A stretch of 48,883 nucleotides of DNA from Actinomycetota bacterium (GCA_016870865.1 VGAC01000014.1:1-48883), one strand, 5' to 3'; positions 1-8,752 are shown, counted from the first letter of the stretch. Notes: a model not told the origin generated them from the sequence alone. Made by a program: numbers and translations.

Positions 1-951
1 TTACCGGCAGCCGGTGACCCGTGCTGGTGCGGCAGCGGGCGCAAGTACAAGCGCTGCCACAAGCCCCTCGAGGGCCGGATCATCCCCGGAATCGTCAGTC
101 CGATGCGGTCGGTGCCAGAGGGAATCGCAAAGCCGTCGTACGCAGACTCGGGAGAAGTGGCGCGCTGGGACGAACCGAAGATCAAGGCACCCGAGGTGAT
201 CGAGCGCATGCGTTACGCGTGCAGTATGGCCACCGAGATTCTGCGCATGGCAGGTGAGATCGTGCGTCCGGGATTGACGACCGACGACATCGATGTGTTC
301 GTGCACGACGAAACGATTCGTCGTGGTGCATACCCGAGCCCGCTGAACTACCACGGCTATCCGAAAAGCGTGTGCACGAGTCTGAATGAGGTGATCTGTC
401 ACGGTATTCCCGACTCCACCGTGCTGCGAGACGGCGACATCATCAACCTCGACGTCACGTGCTTCGTGAATGGTGTGCATGGCGATACGAACGCAACTTT
501 TTTTGTTGGTGATGTCGATGAAGAAGACAGTTTGCTCGTACGGGTAGCCGAAGAGTGCATGTGGAAAGGTATCGAAGCGGTGGTTCCCGGAAAGCCTCTC
601 AGTGACATCGGAAAGGCCATCGAGAACCACGCGAAGAACAACCGCATGGGTGTCGTCCGAGCCTTCATCGGCCACGGCATCGGCGAGCAATTCCACTCCG
701 ACATCCAGGTGCTGCACTACTACGACCCGCGCAATTCGATGATCATGCGCCCCGGGATGACGTTCACCATCGAGCCGATGATCAGCCTCGGCACGTGGCA
801 GCACAAAATGTGGGATGACAACTGGACCGCCGTCACCGCCGATGGCAAGCGCACCGCCCAGTTCGAACACACGGTCCTTGTCACCGAGACCGGAGTCGAT
901 GTTCTCACCGCCACCGGTGCCGTTTCGCCCTCGGCACCGTGGAAGCGGTAG
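1..951 (+). CDS. map: Type I methionine aminopeptidase with N-terminal SEC-C zinc knuckle (5' end outside window)
   Basis: Removes the initiator methionine from new proteins in the cytoplasm. The reading frame is open from base 1. It first encodes a SEC-C type motif ([14 protein letters not shown], about bases 19-60), then the pita-bread peptidase fold. Metal ligands of the family are visible: Asp in NLDVTCF, Asp in VHGDTN, His in GHGIGEQ, Glu in FTIEPM and Glu in AQFEHT, plus the substrate-binding His of YHGYPKS. An internal ATG at 103 would drop the SEC-C motif, so the true start must lie left of the window. SEC-C extensions are known in some bacterial type I enzymes and are thought to bind zinc or the ribosome. 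coaA follows after 19 bases. Confidence 0.93.
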   Translation, partial: LPAAGDPCWCGSGRKYKRCHKPLEGRIIPGIVSPMRSVPEGIAKPSYADSGEVARWDEPKIKAPEVIERMRYACSMATEILRMAGEIVRPGLTTDDIDVFVHDETIRRGAYPSPLNYHGYPKSVCTSLNEVICHGIPDSTVLRDGDIINLDVTCFVNGVHGDTNATFFVGDVDEEDSLLVRVAEECMWKGIEAVVPGKPLSDIGKAIENHAKNNRMGVVRAFIGHGIGEQFHSDIQVLHYYDPRNSMIMRPGMTFTIEPMISLGTWQHKMWDDNWTAVTADGKRTAQFEHTVLVTETGVDVLTATGAVSPSAPWKR

Positions 952-970
952 ACATTCCTCCGGGGACACA

Positions 971-1894
971 ATGCTCGATCTCGACCGCCACATACCCTTT
1001 TCGCGAGACGAATGGGCCGATTTGCGTGCCGCGACGCCGCTCACGATTCGCGAAAAGGATCTCGAGGCGTTGCGCGGAATCAACGAACAGATCGACCTCG
1101 AGGAGGTCACTGCCGTCTACCTACCCCTCACCCGTCTACTGAATCTCTACGTCAGCGCGACGCAGAACCTGCACAAAGTGTCGGCCACTTTCCTGGGCAC
1201 CATGGCTCCCAAGGTCCCCTATGTGATCGGTATTGCCGGCAGTGTGGCCGTGGGCAAGAGCACCTTCGCCCGCATTCTCCAGGCTCTACTCGCACGCTGG
1301 CCCGAACACCCCAAGGTCGACCTCGTCACAACCGATGGATTTCTGTTCCCGAATGCGGTGCTCGAAGGGCGCGGCATCATGAACCGCAAAGGATTCCCCG
1401 AGAGTTACGACACGAAGGCGCTCTTGCAATTCTTGCGTGGTCTCAAGTCGGGTCAACCCGAAGTTCTCGCTCCGATGTACAGCCACATCGTCTACGACAT
1501 CGTCGAAGGCCAAGAGGTCGCCGTTCGACAGCCCGACATTCTCATTCTCGAAGGACTAAACGTCTTGCAGGTCGGGACCGACTCGAACGAATTCGTGTCC
1601 GATTACTTCGATTTTTCCATCTACATCGACGCCGAGGAATCGGTCATCCGGGACTGGTACATCGAGCGCTTCCACACCCTGCGGCGCACCGTCTTCCAAG
1701 ACCCACAGAGCTTCTTTCGGCACTTCGCCGAACTCAATGACGACGAGGCAACCGAGGTCGCGCGCGGGATCTGGACGGAAATCAACGGGCGCAACCTCAC
1801 CGACAACATTGCACCGACGAAGTCGCGTGCGTCACTTGTGATCAACAAGGGCTCGAACCACAGGGTGACGGACGTTCAACTGCGCAAGCTGTAG
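971..1894 (+). CDS. coaA: Type I pantothenate kinase
   Basis: Phosphorylates pantothenate with ATP, the first and usually rate-limiting step of coenzyme A synthesis. The protein has 307 residues, normal for the bacterial type I (PRK-like) family. The P-loop is GSVAVGKS at residues 90-97, followed by TTDGFLFP with the catalytic Asp and by the [11 protein letters not shown] pantothenate-binding region. ATG 971 was chosen because the family sequence begins about there; an in-frame start further upstream at 815 would run antisense-like residues ahead of the conserved part and overlap map. It probably shares a transcript with map, 19 bases away. It ends one base before the stop of the convergent HTH gene. 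Confidence 0.95.
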   Translation: MLDLDRHIPFSRDEWADLRAATPLTIREKDLEALRGINEQIDLEEVTAVYLPLTRLLNLYVSATQNLHKVSATFLGTMAPKVPYVIGIAGSVAVGKSTFARILQALLARWPEHPKVDLVTTDGFLFPNAVLEGRGIMNRKGFPESYDTKALLQFLRGLKSGQPEVLAPMYSHIVYDIVEGQEVAVRQPDILILEGLNVLQVGTDSNEFVSDYFDFSIYIDAEESVIRDWYIERFHTLRRTVFQDPQSFFRHFAELNDDEATEVARGIWTEINGRNLTDNIAPTKSRASLVINKGSNHRVTDVQLRKL

Positions 1895-1895
1895 T

Positions 1896-2258
1896 TCAGC
1901 GGTGAATCGCGTTGAGGTAGTTGTAGACCGTGATGCGCGACACCGCCATCGCATCGGCGACGTCTTCCACCGCACGGCGCAACATGAATGCCCCCCGCTC
2001 GTCGAGTAGGCGTATCGCACGTTGTTTGTCGTTGCGCGAGAGTTCCTTGAGGCTTGCGCCGAGTTCCTTCTCGACACCTTCGATCAGACGATCGAGTGCA
2101 CCGTGCAGCGCCAGCATCCGGACCGCACCCACCACTTGACCGTCCCAAGAGAGCGGAATGTCGCTTGCTGCCATTTCGGACGCCGACACGATAGTTGCGC
2201 CGACAGCATCGAGAATCGGAGCAACCGCCCGCAGGAGGGGATGTTCAGGCTGACTCAT
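1896..2258 (-). CDS. Small YheO/DauR-type helix-turn-helix regulator
   Basis: Probable DNA-binding regulator of 120 residues. The C-terminal part (about residues 75-118; LLDERGAFMLRRAVEDVADA then VSRITVYNYL) matches the HTH_22 domain that ends YheO/DauR-family regulators. The PAS-like N-terminal domain of full-length members (about 220 residues) is absent; a short domain of about 70 residues replaces it. Short versions like this occur in actinobacteria. The start ATG overlaps the stop of the thiamine-binding gene (ATGA), so the two are translationally coupled and this is the last gene of the Nudix operon. Its target and ligand are unknown. Confidence 0.75.
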   Translation of the reverse strand: MSQPEHPLLRAVAPILDAVGATIVSASEMAASDIPLSWDGQVVGAVRMLALHGALDRLIEGVEKELGASLKELSRNDKQRAIRLLDERGAFMLRRAVEDVADAMAVSRITVYNYLNAIHR

Positions 2259-2506
2259 TCGCCGTCCGGACCGATGTGGATGCTGACATGGGTGGCGCCG
2301 TTGGCGTACGCCACGTCGAGAAGTGCGGCCACGACACGACCGGCTTCACCCGCGGTGGCGCGAAGGGTCGTCCCGAACGGCCCGAATTCGACCGTCACTC
2401 CGAGCGCTTCGACCGCGGCAACCGCCGCGGTGACGTGCGGGCCGGGGGCGCCCTCGACGAAGGGTTCGATCGTGAATTCGACCATGACCGCTGCGTTGGG
2501 GAGCAT
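2255..2506 (-). CDS. Thiamine-binding protein, MTH1187/YkoF-like family
   Basis: An 83-residue protein with the MTH1187 (PF01910, formerly DUF77) pattern: VEFTIEPF near the N-terminus, a helix around TAAVAAVEALGV, then FGPFGTT and a closing strand THVSIHIG. Members form ferredoxin-like oligomers; related YkoF binds thiamine or its pyrimidine precursor. ATG 2506 is chosen; a second ATG at 2485 (MVEF) is equally close to the family start. A longer start at 2626 would overlap the Nudix gene and encode unrelated residues. It sits between the Nudix and HTH genes with overlap or short spacing, so the operon may concern cofactor handling. That role is an inference. Confidence 0.75.
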   Translation of the reverse strand: MLPNAAVMVEFTIEPFVEGAPGPHVTAAVAAVEALGVTVEFGPFGTTLRATAGEAGRVVAALLDVAYANGATHVSIHIGPDGE

Positions 2507-2529
2507 GCCCACAGGGTACCGATCTGCGT

Positions 2530-3033
2530 TCAGGCCCCGAAAAGATGCGGGCCAAGCAGCGCAAGGCTGTCGGGCAGGAACCGTTCTTTGGCGACCATAC
2601 GCCGCAATTCCTCGGACGCGACCCACCGGAATTCAGCGACTTCCCCATCGCGGGCCTCGACCTCGCCGTCGTGACGCACCTCGTAGCAGCGCCCGATCAG
2701 GCTGACCTCGGTGTCGCAGTATGGCCCGCCCGAGACCGGCATGGGCTCGGCCCTGATGCCCGCCTCTTCCCACAATTCGCGTCTCGCCGCATCGTCGTAG
2801 GACTCTCCGGCGGCAACCACCCCACCGAGGGCGATGTCCCACCAGCCGGCCCAGATGTCCTTGTGTTCGCTGCGTCGGTGGACGAGCACCCGGTGCGCGG
2901 AGTCACGCACGAGGATGAACACCGCGCGATGCCGCAACACGTCGCGGCGCATCACCGACCGCGGAACCGTGTCGATCACCCGATCGTCGATGTCGATGAT
3001 GTCGACAAGTTCTGTGTCACCGCCCTCGGCCAC
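2530..3033 (-). CDS. Nudix hydrolase (IPP-isomerase-like/YfcD type)
   Basis: Hydrolyses a nucleoside-diphosphate-linked or similar substrate. The Nudix box is complete: G-x5-E-x7-REL-x-EE-x-G in GGVVAAGESYDDAARREL followed by WEEAGI. The N-terminal ELVDIIDIDDRVI and LRHRAVFILVRD are typical of the YfcD/isopentenyl-diphosphate-isomerase-like subgroup. I use GTG 3033 (167 residues) because it leaves 25 bases before the divergent M20 gene and matches where the family begins. ATG 3060 adds nine residues but would overlap the divergent start codon. First gene of a minus-strand operon with the thiamine-binding protein and HTH regulator. The substrate cannot be told from sequence. Confidence 0.82.
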   Translation of the reverse strand: MAEGGDTELVDIIDIDDRVIDTVPRSVMRRDVLRHRAVFILVRDSAHRVLVHRRSEHKDIWAGWWDIALGGVVAAGESYDDAARRELWEEAGIRAEPMPVSGGPYCDTEVSLIGRCYEVRHDGEVEARDGEVAEFRWVASEELRRMVAKERFLPDSLALLGPHLFGA

Positions 3034-3058
3034 GGAAAAAGTGTGGCACGATGGCGCC

Positions 3059-4312
3059 ATGTCGGCTGAAGCGCTGATCGAAGAGCACGGTCCCAGCAGG
3101 GAACTGCGCGATCAGGCCCGCGGATTACGGGACGCAGCGGTGACGCTGCGCCGCTCGTTGCACGAGCATCCCGAGGTGGGCAACGACCTGCCGGTGACGC
3201 GTGAGCAGGTGCTACAGGCACTCGACGGGCTACCTCTCGACATCACCCTGCACAAGACAACGAGTGGCATCGCTGCCCTCCTCACCGGTGACAAACCCGG
3301 TCCGACGGTTCTGCTGCGTGGCGACATGGACGCGCTTCCGATGCCCGAGGACACGGGCCTTGAATTTGCGTCGAAAAATGCCAACGTGATGCACGCATGC
3401 GGTCACGACACCCATACGAGCATGCTCGTGCAGACCGCACACCTGTTGTCGGACCGGAGGGGTGAGATACCCGGACGAGTGCTGTTCATGTTCCAACCGG
3501 GCGAAGAGGGTTTCCACGGAGCGCAGTACATGCTCGAAGAAGGCCTCGTCGACCTACCCCCACACAGGGATGGAAGCGAGTCGCCGATCACCGGTGCGTT
3601 CGCACTTCATATTTCGACGGCTTTGCCGGTCGGGATGGTGGGTATCAAGGGCGGGCCGATCATGGCCTCGAGTGATCGTATGACGATCACCGTGACGGGC
3701 GCAGGTGGACATGCCTCCGAGCCGCACCGCACCGGTGACCCCGTACCTGTTGCGTGTGAGATCGTGCAGGCACTGCAGACGATGGTGACGCGGCGCATCG
3801 ACGCATTCGACCCGGCGATCGTGACCGTGACGAAGATCAACGCCGGTACCGCATACAACGTCATTCCCGAGACAGCGGTCCTGGAGGGCACCATTCGTGC
3901 GGTCAGCGCCAGAACCCGCAGCAAGGTGCACGAGATGATCGCACAGGTCGCTTCGGGCATTGCGGCCGCACACGGCATGTCCGCCGAAGTCGATATTCCC
4001 CTCGGCTACCCCGTCACGGTCAACGACCCCGGGTTCGCCGGCTTTTCGAGTGGTGTCGCCACATCGATCCTCGGCGATCGCAAGGTGGTACAACTTTCCC
4101 ATCCCGTCATGGGTGCCGAGGATTTCAGTTACGTGCTCGAGCGCCTGCCGGGTGCGATGATGTTCCTCGGTGGCACGCCCGCCGACAAGAACCCGGCGAC
4201 AGCCGCCCCGAATCACTCGAACCGCGTGATGTTCGACGAAGACGCGATGGAAATCGGTGTCTCGTTGTATGCCGCGATGGCGCTGCGCCATCTCGGCGTC
4301 AGGCTGTCCTGA
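3059..4312 (+). CDS. M20 family amidohydrolase (hippurate/IAA-amino acid hydrolase-like)
   Basis: A 417-residue zinc-dependent amidohydrolase of subfamily M20D, which cleaves N-acyl amino acids. Metal-binding motifs in order: GDMDALPM, HACGHDTHTSM (Cys and His ligands), FQPGEEGFHGA (catalytic Glu), and SHPVMGAEDFSYV near the C-terminus. The lid (dimerisation) domain lies between, with VTVTGAGGHASEPHRT. ATG 3059 is taken as the start: the frame upstream is an antisense shadow of the Nudix gene. There is no recognisable Shine-Dalgarno. It is divergent from the Nudix operon. The acyl and amino-acid specificity is unknown. Confidence 0.9.
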   Translation: MSAEALIEEHGPSRELRDQARGLRDAAVTLRRSLHEHPEVGNDLPVTREQVLQALDGLPLDITLHKTTSGIAALLTGDKPGPTVLLRGDMDALPMPEDTGLEFASKNANVMHACGHDTHTSMLVQTAHLLSDRRGEIPGRVLFMFQPGEEGFHGAQYMLEEGLVDLPPHRDGSESPITGAFALHISTALPVGMVGIKGGPIMASSDRMTITVTGAGGHASEPHRTGDPVPVACEIVQALQTMVTRRIDAFDPAIVTVTKINAGTAYNVIPETAVLEGTIRAVSARTRSKVHEMIAQVASGIAAAHGMSAEVDIPLGYPVTVNDPGFAGFSSGVATSILGDRKVVQLSHPVMGAEDFSYVLERLPGAMMFLGGTPADKNPATAAPNHSNRVMFDEDAMEIGVSLYAAMALRHLGVRLS

Positions 4313-4315
4313 ACG

Positions 4316-5320
4316 TCACTTCAAGACGAGTGCGTTTGGTGGCGATGCAACGCCCGAGGGCAGGTTCAAGGGCGCCGACGTGAAGAGGCCGGTGTAGCGA
4401 CCGTCGGCCGCGCAATCGTCGGCGAGGTGGTCGAGGACGAACATCTCGCCGAGTGGCAGACCGAGCATCGGTAGGAAAAGTGTGTGCGTGAAGATCTCGT
4501 GCATGCGGCGACGGTCGGCGCGAATCTCGGCGTTTTCCTCCGCGGATCGCAACGCCCCGGGAGGCCACACTTCGACGGCAGGGTTGTCGGCTGCGATGGC
4601 AGCAATGTGCATGTTCCACAAAACTTCAGCCGTGCGTTCGTCGGACCGCAGACCCGGTGTGCGCAGTTCGCTGACGACGGCCATGCGCTCGCGCACATCG
4701 CTTGGTTGACGTTCGTACCAGCCGATCCACCCCGTGCGCACGAGGAGTATGTCACCCTCCTCCAACTCCGTTCCCTGATGTGCGAGACACTCGAGTAGTT
4801 CGTCGGCCTCGATCGGATCGGACTTGTCGTGCTGTATCGGCCGACCGACCGTCTCGCGCCAACGCGCGACGTCACACAGCACGGCGCGGCCCACGATGCC
4901 GCGTTGCGCCCAGTGGTGCACGCCATGCGCATCGTCGGCGACTCCGCCGAAGTGTCCGGTTCCGCCCTCGTCATTTTGAGCCGCGAAGTTGCGGATGTGA
5001 CGGAACCCGTCCCATTGACTCGACGACTGGGTGTTCCACCCGTGGAGAACGTCGTCATGGCTGACTGCGCGCTCGTCACCCGTGACCTCGTGGTCGAAGG
5101 GACTGCGCCCGAACAGCGGCGGGTCGGGCTTGCGCATGTCCCAATTCATCGAAAACACCCGACCACCGGTCACCAAACTCGCTGCGGCAGCGACACGCTC
5201 GGGCGTCAGCAGGTTCAGACAGCCGAAGTACCGGGCATCGCCCTCCCACACGTCCCACGCGGCGGGTAGACCGCCCCGACGGGGCAGATCGCGGTAGGCG
5301 GGCAGGTCGCTTTTCGTCAC
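4316..5320 (-). CDS. Cyclase-family metal-dependent hydrolase (kynurenine formamidase-like fold)
   Basis: A 334-residue protein of the cyclase family (PF04199), whose members include kynurenine formamidase and carbamoyl-type hydrolases. Visible features are SMNWDMRKPDPP, the SSSQWDGFRHI segment at the place of the metal-binding HxGTHxD motif, and the conserved EEGDILLVRTGWIGWY strand. The QWDG version is that of a long actinobacterial/fungal subgroup, not of the short formamidases. GTG 5320 is chosen; a TACGGT box ends 7 bases before it, so it is probably leaderless. It faces the CoA-transferase across a shared promoter region. The substrate is unknown. Confidence 0.8.
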   Translation of the reverse strand: MTKSDLPAYRDLPRRGGLPAAWDVWEGDARYFGCLNLLTPERVAAAASLVTGGRVFSMNWDMRKPDPPLFGRSPFDHEVTGDERAVSHDDVLHGWNTQSSSQWDGFRHIRNFAAQNDEGGTGHFGGVADDAHGVHHWAQRGIVGRAVLCDVARWRETVGRPIQHDKSDPIEADELLECLAHQGTELEEGDILLVRTGWIGWYERQPSDVRERMAVVSELRTPGLRSDERTAEVLWNMHIAAIAADNPAVEVWPPGALRSAEENAEIRADRRRMHEIFTHTLFLPMLGLPLGEMFVLDHLADDCAADGRYTGLFTSAPLNLPSGVASPPNALVLK

Positions 5321-5327
5321 GCCCGAG

Positions 5328-5348
5328 ACCGTACCCGCCCTGTACGGT
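5328..5348. promoter_or_regulatory. Overlapping divergent promoters with mirrored TACGGT -10 boxes
   Basis: Perfect inverted repeat ACCGTAC-N7-GTACGGT. Each arm carries a TACGGT hexamer (TANNNT) pointing outward. The minus box (5333-5328) ends 7 bases before GTG 5320; the plus box (5343-5348) ends 9 bases before ATG 5358. Both genes would be transcribed with no or almost no leader, and each -35 region would fall at or beyond the other promoter. Promoter assignment is an inference; the repeat itself is plain. Confidence 0.6.
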
Positions 5349-5357
5349 GGCGATTTC

Positions 5358-6602
5358 ATGGGCAACACGGGGGGCGGCGGAACGGGCGAACGACCGATCA
5401 GCGGGCTGCGTGTCTTGGACTTCAGCCGTGTTCTCACCGGCCCCCATGCGACGCGCATGCTCTGCGACCTCGGCGCCGACGTCATCAAACTCGAACCGCC
5501 CGAGGGCGACCTCACCCGTTTCACGAATCCACGGGTCAACTCGCTCTCGACGTATTTCGTCCAGCAGAACGTGGGGAAAAAGAACATCTGCCTCGACTTG
5601 TCGAAGCCCGAGGCCGTCGCCCTTGTCCACCGCCTGATCGAACACGTCGATGTCGTCGTCGAGAATTTTCGTCCCGGAGTGATGAAGCGTCTGCGGCTCG
5701 ACTACGACACGTTGAGCGTGATCAATCCGCGGCTCATCTATGCATCCATCACGGGTTACGGCAACACGGGTCCGTGGGTGCACCGTCGCGCGTACGCACC
5801 TGTCATAAGCGCCGAGACGGGCATCACGAAGTATCAGGGTGATGTACGCGGCGGTGATTACGCGAACGACCCGTTCTCACATGCCGACGTGTACACGGCG
5901 ATGGAGACATGCACCGCGATTCTTGCGGCCGTCATTCAACGGGGTCGTACCGGTCGCGGGCAGTGGATCGACGTCGCGATGGCACAGACGATGCTCTACG
6001 TCAACGAACACGCCCACGACGAGCTGTGGACCGACCCCGTCCCGCCCGAGCAAATTCGATCCTTTCAGCCGGCGAACTACCCCGTTCTCACCGCGGCGAA
6101 CGGCGACAAGGTGGTTGTCAGCGGGCACCCCGCCGAACGTGGCACGTTCGACAATTTCATGAATGGCGCCGGACGTGGTGACGTGATCAGTGATCCACGC
6201 TTCGCCGACGTGCCGGGTCGTCTCGCCCATCTCGACGAGATCCAGGAGATTCTCCGCGTGTGGGCGGCAACGATGCCCGATGCGACGGCCATCGAAGAAG
6301 CACTTTCCCACCAACAACTCGCATCGGGCAAGATCCGTTCACCGCACGAGGTCGCCGACACCACTTGGGGCCGCGAACGCAACGTGACGGTCGAGGTGAG
6401 CAACCGGGGCGGTGGGACCGTTCGCATTCCGAACGCACCGTGGCGTTTTTCCGATGCCGACACGACGACATCGGGGGAACCGCGCTATCCGGGTGAAGAC
6501 AACGAAGCCGTGTTCTCCCAACTCCTCGGCCTCTCCCCGAGCGACATCGCCTCTTTGACCGAGCGTGGAATACTCTTGAGCCGCAAGCCGCGGTCCCGCT
6601 GA
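5358..6602 (+). CDS. Class III CoA-transferase (CaiB/BaiF family)
   Basis: A 414-residue member of the family that moves CoA between carboxylic acids. The N-terminal Rossmann half shows LRVLDFSRVLTGPHATRMLC and LGADVIKLEPPEGDLTR; VVVENFRPGVMKRL and SITGYGNTGP follow, then the second half from about residue 200. In formyl-CoA transferase the catalytic Asp169 sits in a VDVSMQD segment; the matching segment here is IDVAMAQ, with Gln at that position. The protein may therefore act by another route, or have another role. ATG 5358 lies 9 bases after a TACGGT box. It is divergent from the cyclase gene and 37 bases ahead of the phosphotransferase. Confidence 0.87.
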   Translation: MGNTGGGGTGERPISGLRVLDFSRVLTGPHATRMLCDLGADVIKLEPPEGDLTRFTNPRVNSLSTYFVQQNVGKKNICLDLSKPEAVALVHRLIEHVDVVVENFRPGVMKRLRLDYDTLSVINPRLIYASITGYGNTGPWVHRRAYAPVISAETGITKYQGDVRGGDYANDPFSHADVYTAMETCTAILAAVIQRGRTGRGQWIDVAMAQTMLYVNEHAHDELWTDPVPPEQIRSFQPANYPVLTAANGDKVVVSGHPAERGTFDNFMNGAGRGDVISDPRFADVPGRLAHLDEIQEILRVWAATMPDATAIEEALSHQQLASGKIRSPHEVADTTWGRERNVTVEVSNRGGGTVRIPNAPWRFSDADTTTSGEPRYPGEDNEAVFSQLLGLSPSDIASLTERGILLSRKPRSR

Positions 6603-6639
6603 CGAACGGACCGCCAACCAACACATCCGGGGGGATGAC

Positions 6640-7731
6640 ATGGCCGGACTGGCCCGACCAACGACACCGCGACAGGTGACTGCTTCATGGCTGACACGGG
6701 CCCTGCAATCCTCGGGGGTCATCGAACCCCACATCGAGGTTGGCTCGGTCCGCCACGAGCCCCTCGGCGGCGGAACCGGGGTGTTCGGCACGCTCGTGAG
6801 ACTCATCGTTGATTACACCGAACCGAACTCGGGTCCGACCTCGATGGTGCTCAAGATCCCCACAGCCGCGCCCGAGAACAAAGTCATTGGACTCGCGCTC
6901 GGTCTCTACGTGCGCGAGGGCCAGTTCTTCCGACAGATGGCCGGCCGCACACCTGTCGACATCGTTGGTTGCTACTACAACGACATGGACGTCGACGCGG
7001 GTGAGTTCGTTCTGGTTCTCGAAGAAATCCGTGACCTGCAGGTCGGCCAACAGACCACCGGGGCGACCGTCGCACAGCTCGAGATCGCCCTGCGTGAGCT
7101 CGCGAAATTCCACGCCGCATGGTGGAACCACCCCGACCTCGACAAGATGGATTGGTTGCCGCGCAACGACTCACCGGCGAATCTCGCCGTTGTTCCCGAC
7201 ATCATGCGCAACGCGATGACGGTCATCGAAAAGGACTGGGTGAATGTCATCGGCCGTGATGCCGTCGATCTCGGCAACGAACTTGCCGCGCAATTCGATT
7301 CGATCATCAAGAGAACGGGTGAGATCGCCCACACGATGTGCCATGGTGATGCTCGACTCGAAAACATGTTCTTCGATGCGGGTGCATCACGCATGAAGTT
7401 CATCGACTTCCAGCTCGTCATCAAGGCGACACCCGCACAGGACGTGGCGTACCTCATGAGTTCGTCGGCGGACAAGGCAATCTGGGACGAACACGGCATG
7501 CGTCTGTTGAGGATGTACCACGAGGCGCTCGGCGCGACCGGCGTGTCCGACTACGGCTGGGACCAGTTCTGGTACGAGTTCAGACTGCAGGCCTTGTGGA
7601 GCGTCGTGGCGCCGGGATCGCTGGTGGCGAGTTTCGACGTCGGCGACGAGAACGGGAAATTGCTGTCGCGACGATGGATGGAGCGTGGGTGGCACATTCC
7701 GATGGCCACGAACGCCCGCGAGGTCCTCTAG
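6640..7731 (+). CDS. Kinase-like phosphotransferase (APH/EcK family)
   Basis: A 363-residue protein with the aminoglycoside-phosphotransferase fold, closest in look to the ecdysteroid-kinase-like/ACAD10-type group. VLKIPTA holds the ATP-binding Lys, FVLVLEEI is the hinge, CHGDARLENMFF is the catalytic loop and MKFIDFQLV carries the metal-binding Asp. A purine-rich ribosome site (GGGGGGA) precedes ATG 6640. In actinobacteria such genes often lie near acyl-CoA dehydrogenases and CoA-transferases and are thought to phosphorylate hydroxyl or hydroxyacyl compounds. The CoA-transferase next door fits this. The true substrate is unknown. Confidence 0.8.
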   Translation: MAGLARPTTPRQVTASWLTRALQSSGVIEPHIEVGSVRHEPLGGGTGVFGTLVRLIVDYTEPNSGPTSMVLKIPTAAPENKVIGLALGLYVREGQFFRQMAGRTPVDIVGCYYNDMDVDAGEFVLVLEEIRDLQVGQQTTGATVAQLEIALRELAKFHAAWWNHPDLDKMDWLPRNDSPANLAVVPDIMRNAMTVIEKDWVNVIGRDAVDLGNELAAQFDSIIKRTGEIAHTMCHGDARLENMFFDAGASRMKFIDFQLVIKATPAQDVAYLMSSSADKAIWDEHGMRLLRMYHEALGATGVSDYGWDQFWYEFRLQALWSVVAPGSLVASFDVGDENGKLLSRRWMERGWHIPMATNAREVL

Positions 7732-7752
7732 CAGCCCGAGAGGCCCCGTGCG

Positions 7753-8187
7753 TCAACGCCCTGAATGACCGAATCCGCCACCACGGTCGAAGCCCTCGAG
7801 TGAATCAACCACCTGCCAGGCGACTTCTTCGATGCGCTGGATGACGAGCTGGGCGATGCGATCACCGCGCTTGACTTCGTAGTCGTTGGTCGGGTCGGTG
7901 TTCAGCATCACGCACTTCAATTCGCCCCGATATCCCGCGTCGATGAGGCCGGGAGTGTTGACGAGGCTGATGCCGTGTGTGAGCGCGAGACCACTCCGCG
8001 GGATGACGAAACCCGCATAGCCCTCGGGAATCGCGACGGCGATGCCGGTCGGCACCAACACGCGACCGCCCGCACGGGAAACGAGCGCATCGTTGCGCGC
8101 GTGAAGATCGACACCTGCATCACCACGGTGTGCAACGCTCGGCAAGGGCAGGCCGGGGTCGAGTTGCTGAATCGCGACCTTGAGCAC
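7753..8187 (-). CDS. dut: dUTP diphosphatase
   Basis: Hydrolyses dUTP to dUMP and pyrophosphate, keeping uracil out of DNA and supplying dTMP synthesis. The protein has 144 residues, normal for the trimeric family. All five motifs are present: DAGVDLHA, PRSGLA, GLIDAGYRGE with the catalytic Asp, GDRIAQLV, and the C-terminal P-loop-like RGGGFGHSG. The start is GTG 8187; TAGATT ends 6 bases before it, which suggests leaderless expression. It is convergent with the kinase-like gene and divergent from orn, 34 bases away. Confidence 0.96.
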   Translation of the reverse strand: MLKVAIQQLDPGLPLPSVAHRGDAGVDLHARNDALVSRAGGRVLVPTGIAVAIPEGYAGFVIPRSGLALTHGISLVNTPGLIDAGYRGELKCVMLNTDPTNDYEVKRGDRIAQLVIQRIEEVAWQVVDSLEGFDRGGGFGHSGR

Positions 8188-8193
8188 ACGGTG

Positions 8194-8214
8194 AATCTAG
8201 AACAACGGTAGTTT
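8194..8214. promoter_or_regulatory. Divergent dut/orn leaderless promoters
   Basis: Only 34 bases separate the two start codons. On the minus strand TAGATT (8199-8194) ends 6 bases before the dut GTG. On the plus strand TAGTTT (8209-8214) ends 7 bases before the orn GTG. Each -35 region must therefore fall at or inside the neighbouring promoter or gene. No good Shine-Dalgarno precedes either start. The boxes are seen; their function is inferred. Confidence 0.55.
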
Positions 8215-8221
8215 TGGGGTC

Positions 8222-8752
8222 GTGATGGCGTGGATGGACCTCGAGATGACAGGTCTCGATCCGGTACTTGACCGCATCGTGGAGATTGCAACGATCATCA
8301 CCGACGACGAACTCAACATCGTCGCCGAGGGCCCCGACATCGTGATTCACCAGCCCGACGACGTCCTGGCCAAGATGGTGCCCGTCGTGGTCGACATGCA
8401 CACCAAGTCCGGCCTGCTCGAAGAGATCCGTACCTCGACAATCAGCATCGAAGAAGCAGGCCGCGAAACTCTCGCATTCCTCAAAACCCACATCGACACA
8501 CCGAGGTCGGTGCCTTTGTGCGGCAGCAGCATCGGCACCGACCGACGTTTCCTGGCCGCGCATCTCGGCGAGGTCGAGAATTATCTGCACTACCGCAGCA
8601 TCGACGTCTCGAGCGTGAAGGAACTCGTCAAGCGCTGGTATCCGCAGGTCGCCGCGGGTCGGCCCGCAAAGACGGGGAACCACAGGGCGCTCGAGGACAT
8701 TCGTGACAGCATTCACGAACTTGCCTACTACCGCGCCAACGCGTTCAAGTAG
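8222..8752 (+). CDS. orn: Oligoribonuclease
   Basis: 3'-5' exoribonuclease that degrades two- to five-base RNA fragments, including linearised cyclic dinucleotides. A DEDDh exonuclease of 176 residues: WMDLEMTGLDP (first Asp and Glu), TDRRFL (Asp), and GNHRALEDIRDSI (His and last Asp). The start is GTG 8222 or ATG 8225; both lie just after a TAGTTT box, so the mRNA may begin at the start codon. The family's usual first residues (MxxxLVWIDLEMTGL) are a little longer than here. The TAG stop codon forms the first three bases of the next gene's putative -10 box. Confidence 0.95.
   Translation: MMAWMDLEMTGLDPVLDRIVEIATIITDDELNIVAEGPDIVIHQPDDVLAKMVPVVVDMHTKSGLLEEIRTSTISIEEAGRETLAFLKTHIDTPRSVPLCGSSIGTDRRFLAAHLGEVENYLHYRSIDVSSVKELVKRWYPQVAAGRPAKTGNHRALEDIRDSIHELAYYRANAFK

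Noticed and set aside
1-1110. Long open frame on the minus strand across map
   Set aside because: Antisense shadow of map and the start of coaA; low-complexity His/Arg/Val-rich product with no family signature.
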